64,000 nt of DNA, from the NCBI GenBank assembly GCA_905182105.1, contig CAJJAR010000013.1, forward strand, positions 48,508-112,507, in the 5' to 3' direction. A program made the translations under genes and the position numbers. Source of the DNA: an uncultured Paracoccaceae bacterium (lineage in GTDB: Bacteria; Pseudomonadota; Alphaproteobacteria; Rhodobacterales; Rhodobacteraceae). Of this stretch, positions 10,632-18,964 are shown one piece after another (within the stretch, counting starts at the first letter, position 1; every line of letters starts with the position of its first letter). The notes below the pieces were generated by a model. That model made no database searches and was not told where the DNA came from. It saw nothing but the letters and a program-made list of their open reading frames with translations.

Positions 10632-11045
10632 ATGACCAAAATGACCCTTGCTTCGTACCCTCATATGTTGGGTTTCGAACAACTTGAACGATTGCTGGAA
10701 CGCACTGCCAAAACTGGCAATGAAGGCTATCCACCATTCAATATCGAACAAAGCTCTGATCATTCTTATCGTATTACATTGGCCGTGGCTGGTTTTGCCG
10801 AAGATGAATTGGCAATCACCGTTGAGGATCGCCAGCTGGTAATTCGCGGACGAAACACAGATGACGTTGAGGGACGCGTGTTCCTGCATCGCGGAATCGC
10901 ATCACGCCAATTTCAACGCTCATTTGTATTGGCTGAAGGTGTTGATGTGGGCGAAGCCGTTATGGAAAATGGACTGCTGCATATCGATTTGACACAGGCC
11001 AAAGCTGAAACAGTGGTCCAGACGATCAACATTAAGAAAGGATAA
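10632..11045 (+). CDS. Hsp20 / alpha-crystallin-type small heat-shock chaperone
   Basis: A 137-residue protein with one alpha-crystallin domain (YRITLAVAGFAEDELAITVED through LQVSIDL-like strands). The N terminus matches the IbpA-type start in which the short helix carries GFEQLERLLERT. It holds unfolded proteins in the cytoplasm under stress. A candidate RpoH promoter lies upstream. The DUF1150 gene follows after 3 bp, a pairing typical of Rhodobacteraceae. Confidence 0.93.
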   Translation: MTKMTLASYPHMLGFEQLERLLERTAKTGNEGYPPFNIEQSSDHSYRITLAVAGFAEDELAITVEDRQLVIRGRNTDDVEGRVFLHRGIASRQFQRSFVLAEGVDVGEAVMENGLLHIDLTQAKAETVVQTINIKKG

Positions 11046-11048
11046 GTC

Positions 11049-11285
11049 ATGCATTCAGAATATAACTTCGACGAAGAGCTGTCAGTTGATACTGACCGGA
11101 TGGTTTATGTGAAGTCAGTGTTGGTGAGCGATTTACCAAGTGAAGTTCAGAAGCAAGTTGACGGCGTTAAGGAATTATTCGCAGTTCACGATGCCGATGG
11201 TAAGCAATTGGCGTTGGTTGGTAATCGTCACCTTGCCTTCGCGCTTGCCCGCCAGCATGATTATAGTCCCCAACCGTTGCACTAA
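11049..11285 (+). CDS. DUF1150 family protein
   Basis: A 78-residue protein containing VYVKSVLVSDLPSEVQ and LFAVHDADGKQLALVGNR, the DUF1150 pattern. The function is unknown. It starts 3 bp after the hsp20 stop and 6 bp before the next gene, so it belongs to the same stress-linked operon. Confidence 0.85.
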   Translation: MHSEYNFDEELSVDTDRMVYVKSVLVSDLPSEVQKQVDGVKELFAVHDADGKQLALVGNRHLAFALARQHDYSPQPLH

Positions 11286-11290
11286 ACGAG

Positions 11291-12187
11291 ATGATGTGCT
11301 GGCTTGTATGTTTGGTTTGGCTTTTTGCAACGCCTACATATGGCCAGAATGCGTCTCTTATTTTCACGGATGAAGACTCCAAGGTGCTGAAAACAGAAAT
11401 GTTGGCGAAAGCGGACAAAGATGTTTACGTATTTTTTGCTAAGAACTTTGGGCAAAGTATCGAAAATCCAATTGTGCTGATTGGCACTAGTGATCCAAGT
11501 TTGTTAAATGAGAATCTTTCCAAAGCCTTAAAGGAGATGGGGCGGAGGCAACAATCGTCGCCCGTTGATGTCGGTAAGTTGTGTTATGAGAAACCGATTG
11601 GTGCCGCTGCTAATCGTTCTTATACTGTTATGTGCTGGCTGAAACCCAGGGCGTATGATCGCAGATGGTTGTCTTCAATTGCGCAACGGCTGCCTCCAAT
11701 CTTAGCCCATGAGTTCACTCATCAATTACAATACTATTTGGCAAATGATGATCCGCCCCAGCGGATAAACGGCACCAAAGAATTATTGCTTGGCCCAAGT
11801 TGGATGGTCGAGGGAACCGCCGAAGTGTTCGAGCAGATTTACAGCATTCAACTTCTAGGGCAGGACGCGGCCGATACTGCTGATCAAACGTTGTTTGACA
11901 TGCAGAGACGTGCACGCCGTAGTCGATTGACGCTAGCGCAGTTAGACGAAACGGGAAGTACAAAAGGACGTGGCGGCTATGGCACAGCGCGGTTTGCAGC
12001 ATATGTATTGGCGCAGCGTGAAGGGCCTGGAGCGTTGCTGGAGTACTTCGCAGTCTTGGGGCAAACTAAGGATCGCGATATTGCGTTTAGCCGGGCATTT
12101 GGCATCACCTTCGATAAGTTTGAAATTGACTTTGAGCTAATCCGTCGTGATTTCGCCGCAGCGAAGAAATATGTAAAAGGACAATAA
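11291..12187 (+). CDS. Secreted HExxH zinc-protease-like protein
   Basis: A 298-residue product with a short signal peptide ending near TYGQ (residue 19). HEFTH at residues 140-144 supplies a zinc-binding HExxH, and EGTAEVF at 174-180 offers the third-ligand Glu of gluzincin peptidases about 30 residues later. Two Cys in the mature region could pair in the periplasm. I do not recognise the family by name, so peptidase activity is inferred from the motif. It is in line with the hsp20-DUF1150 operon and 2 bp ahead of a phzF-like gene. Confidence 0.75.
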   Translation: MMCWLVCLVWLFATPTYGQNASLIFTDEDSKVLKTEMLAKADKDVYVFFAKNFGQSIENPIVLIGTSDPSLLNENLSKALKEMGRRQQSSPVDVGKLCYEKPIGAAANRSYTVMCWLKPRAYDRRWLSSIAQRLPPILAHEFTHQLQYYLANDDPPQRINGTKELLLGPSWMVEGTAEVFEQIYSIQLLGQDAADTADQTLFDMQRRARRSRLTLAQLDETGSTKGRGGYGTARFAAYVLAQREGPGALLEYFAVLGQTKDRDIAFSRAFGITFDKFEIDFELIRRDFAAAKKYVKGQ

Positions 12188-12189
12188 GC

Positions 12190-13083
12190 ATGATGAACAC
12201 TTTGAAATCGTTTGAGTTCGACTGGGTCGATGCATTCACCAACAAGCCATTTGGAGGCAACGGGTGTGCAGTGGTTCATGGCGGTGCAGGGTTAAGTATG
12301 GATACTTGCCTAAGTTACGTACGTGAAACATCATTGGTTGAATGCACGTTTACCGGGCCGTCTGACGTTGCGGACATAAAAGTGCGGTACTTTCTTGCCA
12401 GCCGTGAGATTCCGTTTGCTGGCCACCCCACAATCGCAACAGTTGCCGCTATGCGTAGTCGTGGTTTGATTGGTGAAGGACCTTTGGTGTTGGAAACTTT
12501 GGCCGGGTTGGTTTCCATCATTGTTGAGGGGGCCAATATACAGATGACCCAGATTGCACCAGAGTTTGGACCCAAAGTTCCTGCTGATATAGTTGCAGCA
12601 GTGGGTGGGTTAACAGCCGATGATATCGTTGGCGAGCCGCAAGTTGTGTCTACTGGATTGCCGTTTTGCATAACTGTTCTAAAGTCCGCTGATGCATTGA
12701 AGCGTGCATCGCTGAATTTGGATGCATTAGGGTGTTATAATACCCATCTTGGGCAGACAACGAATGATGGTATGACGCCATTTTGGGTTGTTCAGGAAGG
12801 GGCTACGCCTTTAGGGGATACGTTCTCGCGCTTGTTGTTAGCTCCACCAAGCCCGCTAGAGGATCCTTTCACAGGGTCGGCGACGGGTGCGATGGCTGCC
12901 TATTTGTGGGCAAACGGTATGATCTCTGAACCAGCGTTTGTTGCAGAACAAGGTCATGGGATGGGCCGTGCAGGGCATGCGCAGATTAAGGTATTAGGTC
13001 ACCGCGATGCGATCACAGGTGTTGACGTCTCAGGTGAAGGTTTCGTGTTAATGTCTGGAACCATCAATCTACCTTGCTATTGA
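12190..13083 (+). CDS. PhzF family isomerase-like protein
   Basis: A 297-residue PhzF fold protein. FDWVDAFTNKPFGGNGCAVV opens the first half-barrel and ETSLVECTF holds the catalytic Glu. SREIPFAGHPTIA and DPFTGSATGAMAAYL are the paired GHPT/GSAT loops. Members catalyse hydrogen-shift isomerisations; the substrate here is unknown and phenazine synthesis is not implied. It follows the HExxH gene after 2 bp. Confidence 0.9.
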   Translation: MMNTLKSFEFDWVDAFTNKPFGGNGCAVVHGGAGLSMDTCLSYVRETSLVECTFTGPSDVADIKVRYFLASREIPFAGHPTIATVAAMRSRGLIGEGPLVLETLAGLVSIIVEGANIQMTQIAPEFGPKVPADIVAAVGGLTADDIVGEPQVVSTGLPFCITVLKSADALKRASLNLDALGCYNTHLGQTTNDGMTPFWVVQEGATPLGDTFSRLLLAPPSPLEDPFTGSATGAMAAYLWANGMISEPAFVAEQGHGMGRAGHAQIKVLGHRDAITGVDVSGEGFVLMSGTINLPCY

Positions 13084-13136
13084 AAAAAGTGCAGAGATGA
13101 CTCTGCCCATTCTCTAGCTATCTGGGTGGGTACAGC

Positions 13137-14855
13137 TTATTCTGCAGCGATCAGGCCCATGCTTTCAAGTTTCAACAGAACTTGGTGTGCACATGTGTCC
13201 ACATCTACGTTCAATGTCTCAACACGGAGCTCTGGGTTTTCTGGAACGTCGTATGGATCAGAGATGCCTGTAAACTCTTTGATCTTGCCTTCACGCGCCA
13301 GCTTATAAAGGCCTTTGCGGTCGCGCTTTTCACATTCCTCAATTGATGTAGCAACGTGGATCTCAAGGAATGCACCAAAGGCTTCAACGTCTTCGCGTAC
13401 AGTGCGACGGGTCGTTGCGTATGGTGCGATTGGCGCACAGATTGCGATGCCGCCATTTTTAGTGATCTCTGAAGCAACATAACCGATACGGCGAATGTTC
13501 AAATCGCGGTGCTCTTTAGAAAAGCCCAGTTCGGATGATAGTTTTTTACGAACAATATCACCGTCTAAAAGCGTAACAGGGCGGCCACCCATTTCCATCA
13601 ACTTAACCATCAAGGCGTTCGCGATGGTGGATTTGCCTGAGCCAGAGAAGCCAGTGAAAAACACCGTGAACCCTTGCTTGGAGCGTGGCGGTTTGGTGCG
13701 GCGTAGCTCTTTAACCACCTCTGGGAATGAGAACCATTCTGGGATTTCAAGGCCCTCAGACAGGCGACGGCGCAATTCCGTACCTGAAATATTCAATATA
13801 GTGACGTTATCTTTATCTTCGATCTCATCAATGGCTTCGTACTGTGCGCGTTCAGCAACCCAAACCATGTGTTTGAAGTCGACCATTTCGATGCCCATTT
13901 CTTCTTGATGCTCACGGAACATATCCTGCGCATCATAGGCACCGTAGAAATATTTGCCCTGAGAGTTTGAACCGGGACCTGCATGATCGCGACCAACGAT
14001 GAAGTGGGTACAACCGTGGTTCTTGCGGATCAAACCATGCCAAACCGCCTCGCGTGGGCCTGCCATGCGCATTGCAAGGTTTAGTAAAGACATCGAAGTT
14101 GTCGCTTGTGGATACTTGTCCAACACGGCTTCGTAGCAGCGTACACGTGTAAAGTGATCAACGTCACCTGGTTTGGTCAGCCCAACAACAGGGTGAATCA
14201 AAAGGTTTGCTTGTGCCTCACGTGCGGCGCGGAATGTCAGTTCTTGGTGTGCACGGTGCAATGGGTTGCGGGTTTGGAACGCCACAACTTTGCGCCAGCC
14301 CATTTTCCGGAAATAGGCACGCAACTCGTTCGGTGTGTCGCGCTTTGCACGGAAATCATAGTGGACGGGTTGCTGGATGCCTGTAACAGGGCCTCCCAAG
14401 TAAATCTTTCCTGCTTGGTTGTGCAGATAGTTCACAGCGGGGTGCGCATCGTCGTCCGTACCATATACCTTTTCGGCTTCCTTGGCTTTGTTTGGCTCCC
14501 AACGGTCAGTGATCGTCATCGTGCCCAGAATAACACCTTCTTGATCGCGCAAAGCAATGTCTTGGCCGATCACGATGGATGCTGCAAAATCTTCAGAAAC
14601 GTCGAGCGTGATTGGCATTGGCCAAAGTTCGCCCGTTGTCAGACGCATGCCGTCCACGACACCGTTGTAGTCATCCTCGGACAAAAATCCTTTAAGCGGG
14701 TTGAACCCGCCGTTCATCAATAGCTCAAGATCGCAAATCTGGCGCGGTGAAAGATCGTGACTGGTTAGTTCACCAGCTTCCACTTTTAGCGTTTGCGCAG
14801 ATTCATAAGATACATAAAGCTCTGGGATAGGAGCTAGGTTACTCAACATGGTCAT
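13137..14855 (-). CDS. Bifunctional sulfate adenylyltransferase / adenylylsulfate kinase
   Basis: A 572-residue fusion that activates sulfate to APS and phosphorylates it to PAPS. Residues 1-390 are ATP sulfurylase, with QTRNPLH at 194-200 and GRDHAGPG at 288-295. Residues 390-572 are APS kinase, with the P-loop TGFSGSGKST at 401-410 followed by LLDGDIVRKKL. Both active sites look intact. The single-chain Sat-CysC type differs from the enteric CysDN system. A second in-frame ATG lies two codons downstream. A strong hairpin sits 17 bp upstream of the start. Confidence 0.96.
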   Translation of the reverse strand: MTMLSNLAPIPELYVSYESAQTLKVEAGELTSHDLSPRQICDLELLMNGGFNPLKGFLSEDDYNGVVDGMRLTTGELWPMPITLDVSEDFAASIVIGQDIALRDQEGVILGTMTITDRWEPNKAKEAEKVYGTDDDAHPAVNYLHNQAGKIYLGGPVTGIQQPVHYDFRAKRDTPNELRAYFRKMGWRKVVAFQTRNPLHRAHQELTFRAAREAQANLLIHPVVGLTKPGDVDHFTRVRCYEAVLDKYPQATTSMSLLNLAMRMAGPREAVWHGLIRKNHGCTHFIVGRDHAGPGSNSQGKYFYGAYDAQDMFREHQEEMGIEMVDFKHMVWVAERAQYEAIDEIEDKDNVTILNISGTELRRRLSEGLEIPEWFSFPEVVKELRRTKPPRSKQGFTVFFTGFSGSGKSTIANALMVKLMEMGGRPVTLLDGDIVRKKLSSELGFSKEHRDLNIRRIGYVASEITKNGGIAICAPIAPYATTRRTVREDVEAFGAFLEIHVATSIEECEKRDRKGLYKLAREGKIKEFTGISDPYDVPENPELRVETLNVDVDTCAHQVLLKLESMGLIAAE

Positions 14856-14872
14856 AATAAACGTCTCGTTTT

Positions 14873-14904
14873 TGCCTGTGCCAAATCGTTTGGCTTCTCA
14901 GGCA
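14873..14904 (-). promoter_or_regulatory. Leader hairpin upstream of sulfate adenylyltransferase
   Basis: Nested arms TGCCTG (14873-14878) with CAGGCA (14899-14904), and GCCAAA/TTTGGC inside, form a compact stem-loop ending 17 bp before the sat ATG. No known riboswitch consensus is recognised. It could influence ribosome access, but a role is inferred only. Confidence 0.4.
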
Positions 14905-15057
14905 CGGGGGTAGGCTCTGAATGTAGCAAAAGTCTAGCAATGGGAGCATAAAATCCATAAAAATGTGGATCTCCACCGAAAAACCGCTCTTTTACACGCA
15001 ATATAGCTGATCTGGAGGCCCGTTGGCCTATTTTCTATATCCTTAGTCCGACAAACG

Positions 15058-15091
15058 AATAAGGGAAAAGCTGGTTGGCCTTTCCCTTATT
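15058..15091. terminator. Hairpin terminator downstream of trxB
   Basis: Eleven-base perfect arms AATAAGGGAAA (15058-15068) and TTTCCCTTATT (15081-15091) enclose a 12-base loop, 23 bp beyond the trxB stop. The region between sat (start 14855) and trxB (stop 15114) holds no gene. Confidence 0.6.
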
Positions 15092-15113
15092 CCGTCGATT
15101 TTGGAGTGAGGCC

Positions 15114-16055
15114 TTATTCGTTTTCAGCAATCCATCGTTCAGCCTCAAGTGCCGCCATGCAGCCCATTCCAGCTGATGTCACAGCTTGACGGTATTTGTG
15201 ATCTGTAAGATCGCCAGCCGCAAAAACACCGGGAATTGATGTTTCTGTGCTGTCTGGTTTTGTCACAACGTAGCCACCCATATGGGTTTCCAAAACGTCT
15301 TTGACCAATTCATTTGCAGGCGCATGACCGATGGCAACAAACACGCCCTTGCATGGGATGTCTTTGATTTCTCCAGTTTCAACGTGTTTCACCTTGATAC
15401 CTTCAACGCCCAAAGGAGCATCGGTGCCGTAGACTTCGTCAAGTTGATGGAACCACAATGGTTCGATCTTCGGATTCTTCTTAAGGCGATCGATAAGGAT
15501 CTTCTCCGCTCGCAGTTCGTCACGACGGTGGACCAGCGTTACTTTGGATGCAAAATTGGTCAAAAATAGTGCTTCTTCAACGGCTGTGTTACCCCCGCCT
15601 ATGACAACGATTTCTTGGCTGCGATAGAAAAAGCCATCGCAAGTGGCACACGCAGAAACGCCGAAGCCTTTGAATTTGTCCTCAGATGGCAACCCTAGCC
15701 ATTTGGCACGTGCTCCAGTTGCCAGAATAATAGCATCTGCAACATATTCTGTACCGCTATCTGATTGTGCAACAAAAGGGCGCTTGCTGAAATCGACAGA
15801 TGTTATCAGATCTCCAATTATTTCGCAGCCCATTGCTTTTGCGTGGTCCTGCATGCGCACCATAAGATCCGGACCTTGGACTTCTGAATCTCCAGGCCAG
15901 TTTTCAACTTCTGTTGTTGTTGTTAGTTGACCACCTGGCTCCATGCCTTGGACCAATATGGGTTCCAACATTGCACGGCTCGCATACACGCCTGCTGTGT
16001 AGCCTGCTGGGCCAGATCCGATGATAAGAACTTTGGTTTTACGCGTTTCGCCCAT
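15114..16055 (-). CDS. trxB: Thioredoxin-disulfide reductase
   Basis: TrxB passes electrons from NADPH through FAD to thioredoxin in the cytoplasm. The 313-residue protein shows the FAD loop GSGPAGYTAGVYASRA (residues 13-28), the redox-active CATC at 136-139, and the NADPH loop GGGNTAVEEAL near 153. The C-terminal FAD signature is GVFAAGDL. It is divergent from an Lrp/AsnC gene, a pairing frequent in Rhodobacteraceae. Confidence 0.97.
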   Translation of the reverse strand: MGETRKTKVLIIGSGPAGYTAGVYASRAMLEPILVQGMEPGGQLTTTTEVENWPGDSEVQGPDLMVRMQDHAKAMGCEIIGDLITSVDFSKRPFVAQSDSGTEYVADAIILATGARAKWLGLPSEDKFKGFGVSACATCDGFFYRSQEIVVIGGGNTAVEEALFLTNFASKVTLVHRRDELRAEKILIDRLKKNPKIEPLWFHQLDEVYGTDAPLGVEGIKVKHVETGEIKDIPCKGVFVAIGHAPANELVKDVLETHMGGYVVTKPDSTETSIPGVFAAGDLTDHKYRQAVTSAGMGCMAALEAERWIAENE

Positions 16056-16192
16056 TTGGACCCCCGATATTCAATTTGTTTGTGCAACTAATAACGATGC
16101 TTAGAGACATGAGGAACCCCTTACGGCTTTGTTAACAAACGCGGCATCCGAACGTGAAGAATGCAATATTGTTGCGCTGAATTGAAATAATA

Positions 16193-16220
16193 TTGCGCGC
16201 AAGGTGGGGTCTGTTATAAT
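16193..16220 (+). promoter_or_regulatory. Promoter of the trxB-divergent Lrp gene, with possible operator
   Basis: TTGCGC (16193-16198) and TATAAT (16215-16220) are spaced by 16 bp, a good housekeeping promoter 30 bp before the Lrp ATG. GCAATATTG upstream (about 16163) and TATTGC at the -35 form a spaced inverted motif that could be an Lrp-type operator. This is inference from spacing and symmetry. Confidence 0.5.
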
Positions 16221-16249
16221 AAGACGAAATTTAATGAGGTTACCAAACA

Positions 16250-16750
16250 ATGGCAAGCACGCGGCTCGATCCAATTGATCGTATGATTTTATCAGAATTA
16301 CAGGCTGATGGCCGCATGACAAATGTTGAGCTTGCTAAACGAGTAGGAATTTCTGCACCGCCATGTTTGCGCCGTGTGCGTACACTTGAGGAAAATGGCT
16401 ACATAAAAGGTTATCATGCTGAGGTGAATGCTAAAGAACTGGGATTTGAAGTCCAAGTTTTTGCGAACGTTGGCCTAGCGTCTCAAGCCGAAAGCGACCT
16501 CAGCGCGTTCGAAGCAAAGTGCAAATCTTGGCCGCTTGTGCGTGAATGCCATATGTTGAATGGCGAAGTTGATTTCATTCTGAAATGTGTTGCGCCTGAT
16601 CTTTCGAGCTTTCAAACGTTTCTAACCGGTGAATTGCTGACAACACCAAACGTCGCAAGCGTAAAAACATCGCTCGTTATTCGTGGTGAAAAGGATGAGC
16701 CAGGCGTGCCGTTCGAAGTTCTAGAAGCACGCCTTCTAAAAGACGCTTAA
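16250..16750 (+). CDS. Lrp/AsnC family transcriptional regulator
   Basis: A 166-residue regulator: LDPIDRMILSELQADGRMTN then VELAKRVGISAPPCLRR is the HTH, followed by the AsnC sensor domain (ECHMLNGEVDFILKC). It is divergent from trxB behind a TATAAT promoter. It converges on the Hint-domain pseudogene with a 4-bp overlap of ends. Confidence 0.92.
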   Translation: MASTRLDPIDRMILSELQADGRMTNVELAKRVGISAPPCLRRVRTLEENGYIKGYHAEVNAKELGFEVQVFANVGLASQAESDLSAFEAKCKSWPLVRECHMLNGEVDFILKCVAPDLSSFQTFLTGELLTTPNVASVKTSLVIRGEKDEPGVPFEVLEARLLKDA

Positions 16751-17336
16751 TACGCGACGATCGCTTTCCGTTCTGGTGCGCGAGGGTGCGCTAACGGTCC
16801 AAAATTGCTTGTGTTAGCAATATGCGGGAACATTGATAAGAATAGATCGCGCATTTCGTAGCTTACATCTTTCGTGGCTATTGAGCCAGGATGATAGGTT
16901 TCCATCTCCATGCCGCCAACAGTGATTGCAGCGTGGCGCGTCAGGCAGATGTGGAACATCTGTACGGGGGGAAAATCTCGATGACATTCACGCCATCAAA
17001 AAATTCGCTGGCATGGGTGAACATTTGCGTGCCGCCCTGGTTGCCGCGCAAATGGTGTGGCGTTTGTAACAGTCGGGCCGATGGGCCAATCGTCAGAAAC
17101 GATGATGGACGGGAAACACCGAACGTGTTGGCCATAATCTGGTCCAAAGGCATGCGCCGGTCTGGTGCGGCTGGGACAAAGGTGCTTGAACCAATCCACA
17201 ATATTTTTGCTGCTTCACCAGACGAGATGTGCAAGTTGTCACCAGGTAAAAGATCTTCAATTGCCACATAACCCTGTGCTGTCGACATCAATGATCCACG
17301 CGCGAATGCTGAAAATGTGGAATCAAATAATGGCAT
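16747..17336 (-). pseudogene. Hint-domain protein, frameshifted in a poly-C run
   Basis: The first frame (17336 to 16941) reads STAQGYVAIEDLLPGDNL, LLQTPHHLRG and EFFDGVNVIEIFPP, a Roseobacter-type Hint (hedgehog/intein) domain protein. The second frame (16959 to 16747) continues with MFHICLTRHAAITVGGMEME and the ending FGPLAHPRAPERK. The break is at six C residues on the coding strand (16966-16971). One extra C restores PPVQMFHICLTRHA. As sequenced, only the first 131 residues can be made without a shift. It is a pseudogene, a slippage-controlled gene or a base-call error. Confidence 0.7.
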
Positions 17337-17798
17337 TGCAGGCTCTTTAAATTGGGCAACGTGCTTTTTTAATCTTCGCGCAATGCTGCGACTTCGAAAT
17401 TCCGTGTCATCGATGTAATAGCACGCGTGGTTTGCGTATGTTCAAGCATATGCTGGGGTAAAAACGTTTGTTGGCTTTGGTGGCCAATAGAAATGTTAAT
17501 GCGACAATCCTCAAGTTGGAATCGCATCCGAAGCTGGCCCCACCAACAATACCGGACGCACATAATTTATGTGGTTCGATAGAACTACAATCCCGCTTAA
17601 AGGGTAGAATTGTCAAAAGTTTAGGACACTAGAGAGCACCTTCCTAATAATGGCCAAATTTGTCGAGGATTGCCTCCAAATCCTGAAATAATTCAGCCAT
17701 ATTTGGGCCAACAACAGAAAACCCGCCTCGCGAATCGCGCGATGGGCTAACCAACACTTAAATAATGCACTCATTACATTTTAACGCGTCTAGGCGTC
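17337..17798 (-). other. Region with fragments of decayed small genes
   Basis: No intact gene is seen. On the minus strand one frame ending at 17369 reads RINISIGHQSQQTFLPQ and AITSMTRNFEVAALRED. An overlapping frame upstream (from a TTG at 17616) reads SGIVGGASFGCDSNL, as if a small gene had been frameshifted. A third piece ending at TAG 17644-17646 reads SVVGPNMAELFQDLEAILDK. None can be assigned to a family. Confidence 0.3.
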
Positions 17799-17945
17799 TT
17801 AAGCTGCTTTCTGAACAGGAATTTCGTTGTCTTTGCGTTTGGCAATAAATGCTGCGCGTCTTGCTCCACGGGCCAATGGCATTGCCACGTCCTCTTTGGC
17901 TGCAGTTTCGCAAATTGATTTAATAAAGCGTGTGTTCGTTTTCAT
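17799..17945 (-). CDS. Small conserved Roseobacter protein, 48 residues
   Basis: ATG at 17945 follows a clear GGAG ribosome site at 11 bp. The 48-residue product begins MKTNTRFIKSICETA and contains LARGARRAAFIAKRK. It is strongly basic and resembles a short protein I know from many Roseobacter genomes (MKTNTRFIKS... with a central arginine-rich RGxRRAAFIAKR motif). The function is unknown; the charge suggests nucleic-acid or ribosome contact. The 260 bp upstream hold no gene. Confidence 0.65.
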   Translation of the reverse strand: MKTNTRFIKSICETAAKEDVAMPLARGARRAAFIAKRKDNEIPVQKAA

Positions 17946-18208
17946 GTTGTTCTCCAGCTCGATTTCGTTTGGATCATTTTCAAACCGTTTTTGAGATCAA
18001 TATGGCGAGTGAATGGGGTTTGAATTTGGCAGTGAACATAAAATCTGAAGAATTTTACTGTTTTCTGAACAGAGAATATGGCGATTTTGCCTCAAAGTGA
18101 TAAAGCCCTGTATATAGGGCGAAATTAGCATGACCATAGGTTGTTGGATTGTAGCAGCTGTTCAATTTGGGCAAGTTTACGGCCCTGGTTGCCTGATTTG
18201 AATCCCAA

Positions 18209-18964
18209 TTAAAGACTGATTGCAGCGATCAGCCGCCCATAGTCGGCTTCTTTTTGGTGAACACTACGACGATAAGAGTAGAAACGTTCGGGATCGCTGT
18301 AAGTACAGTGGCGGGTCCACTCTGCAGTGGCGATACCCGTTTCTCGCAAACTCTTTAGTCCGAAGGCGGGCAGGTCAAATTGTAACCTGTCTCCGTTGCC
18401 TTGAGAAAAAAAGTTTGCGTTGTCAGGGTCTTCTTCTATGAAGTTATCCATGAAATCTGGCCCAACCTCATAAGCGCGTTGGCTGATGCATGGACCAATC
18501 GCAGCGCAGATATTTTTGCGTTTCGCACCAAGTGCGATCATCGCTTCGACTGTTTGGGTTAAGACGCCGTCTAATGCGCCTTTCCAACCCGCGTGTGCTG
18601 CACCAATGACCCCAACTTGGGTATCGGCAAACAGAACAGGTTGGCAATCGGCGGAAAGTACCGAAAGTGCGATGCCTTTGGTTGCTGTCACAAGGGCGTC
18701 CGCTTTTGAACGATCTGTATTCGCAGTATGAACAGTAACAACGTCTGCAGAATGAATTTGATGGACACCCATTAGATGATCATGTGGGACTTGCATGGCA
18801 TCAGCCACACGGCCACGGTTGATTATGACTGCTTCAGATTGATCCGAGCTGCCAGCGCCACAGTTTAAACCCTGAAAAATTCCTGAGGATGCGCCGCCTT
18901 TACGGGTGAAGAAACCGTGTCGTGTTGCAGCTAATGCGTCAGCGGTAAGAATCTCTAGCGTCAT
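18209..18964 (-). CDS. pgeF: YfiH/PgeF family purine nucleoside phosphorylase-like protein (laccase-domain)
   Basis: A 251-residue protein of the YfiH/DUF152 family. It carries MGVHQIHSADVVTV, the zinc-site Cys/His motifs DCQPVLF, HAGWKG and GPCISQRAYEVG. Members were called polyphenol oxidases or laccases and are now known to act on purine nucleosides. Its start overlaps the end of the midA gene by 4 bp in the order lgt-midA-pgeF. Confidence 0.92.
   Translation of the reverse strand: MTLEILTADALAATRHGFFTRKGGASSGIFQGLNCGAGSSDQSEAVIINRGRVADAMQVPHDHLMGVHQIHSADVVTVHTANTDRSKADALVTATKGIALSVLSADCQPVLFADTQVGVIGAAHAGWKGALDGVLTQTVEAMIALGAKRKNICAAIGPCISQRAYEVGPDFMDNFIEEDPDNANFFSQGNGDRLQFDLPAFGLKSLRETGIATAEWTRHCTYSDPERFYSYRRSVHQKEADYGRLIAAISL

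Noticed and set aside
10611..10889. Minus-strand frame over hsp20
   Set aside because: It lies antisense to the well-supported Hsp20 gene and has no family character.
14873..14904. SAM-II or other known riboswitch before sat
   Set aside because: The conserved SAM-II core is absent and the structure is a simple nested hairpin without a pseudoknot partner that I can see.
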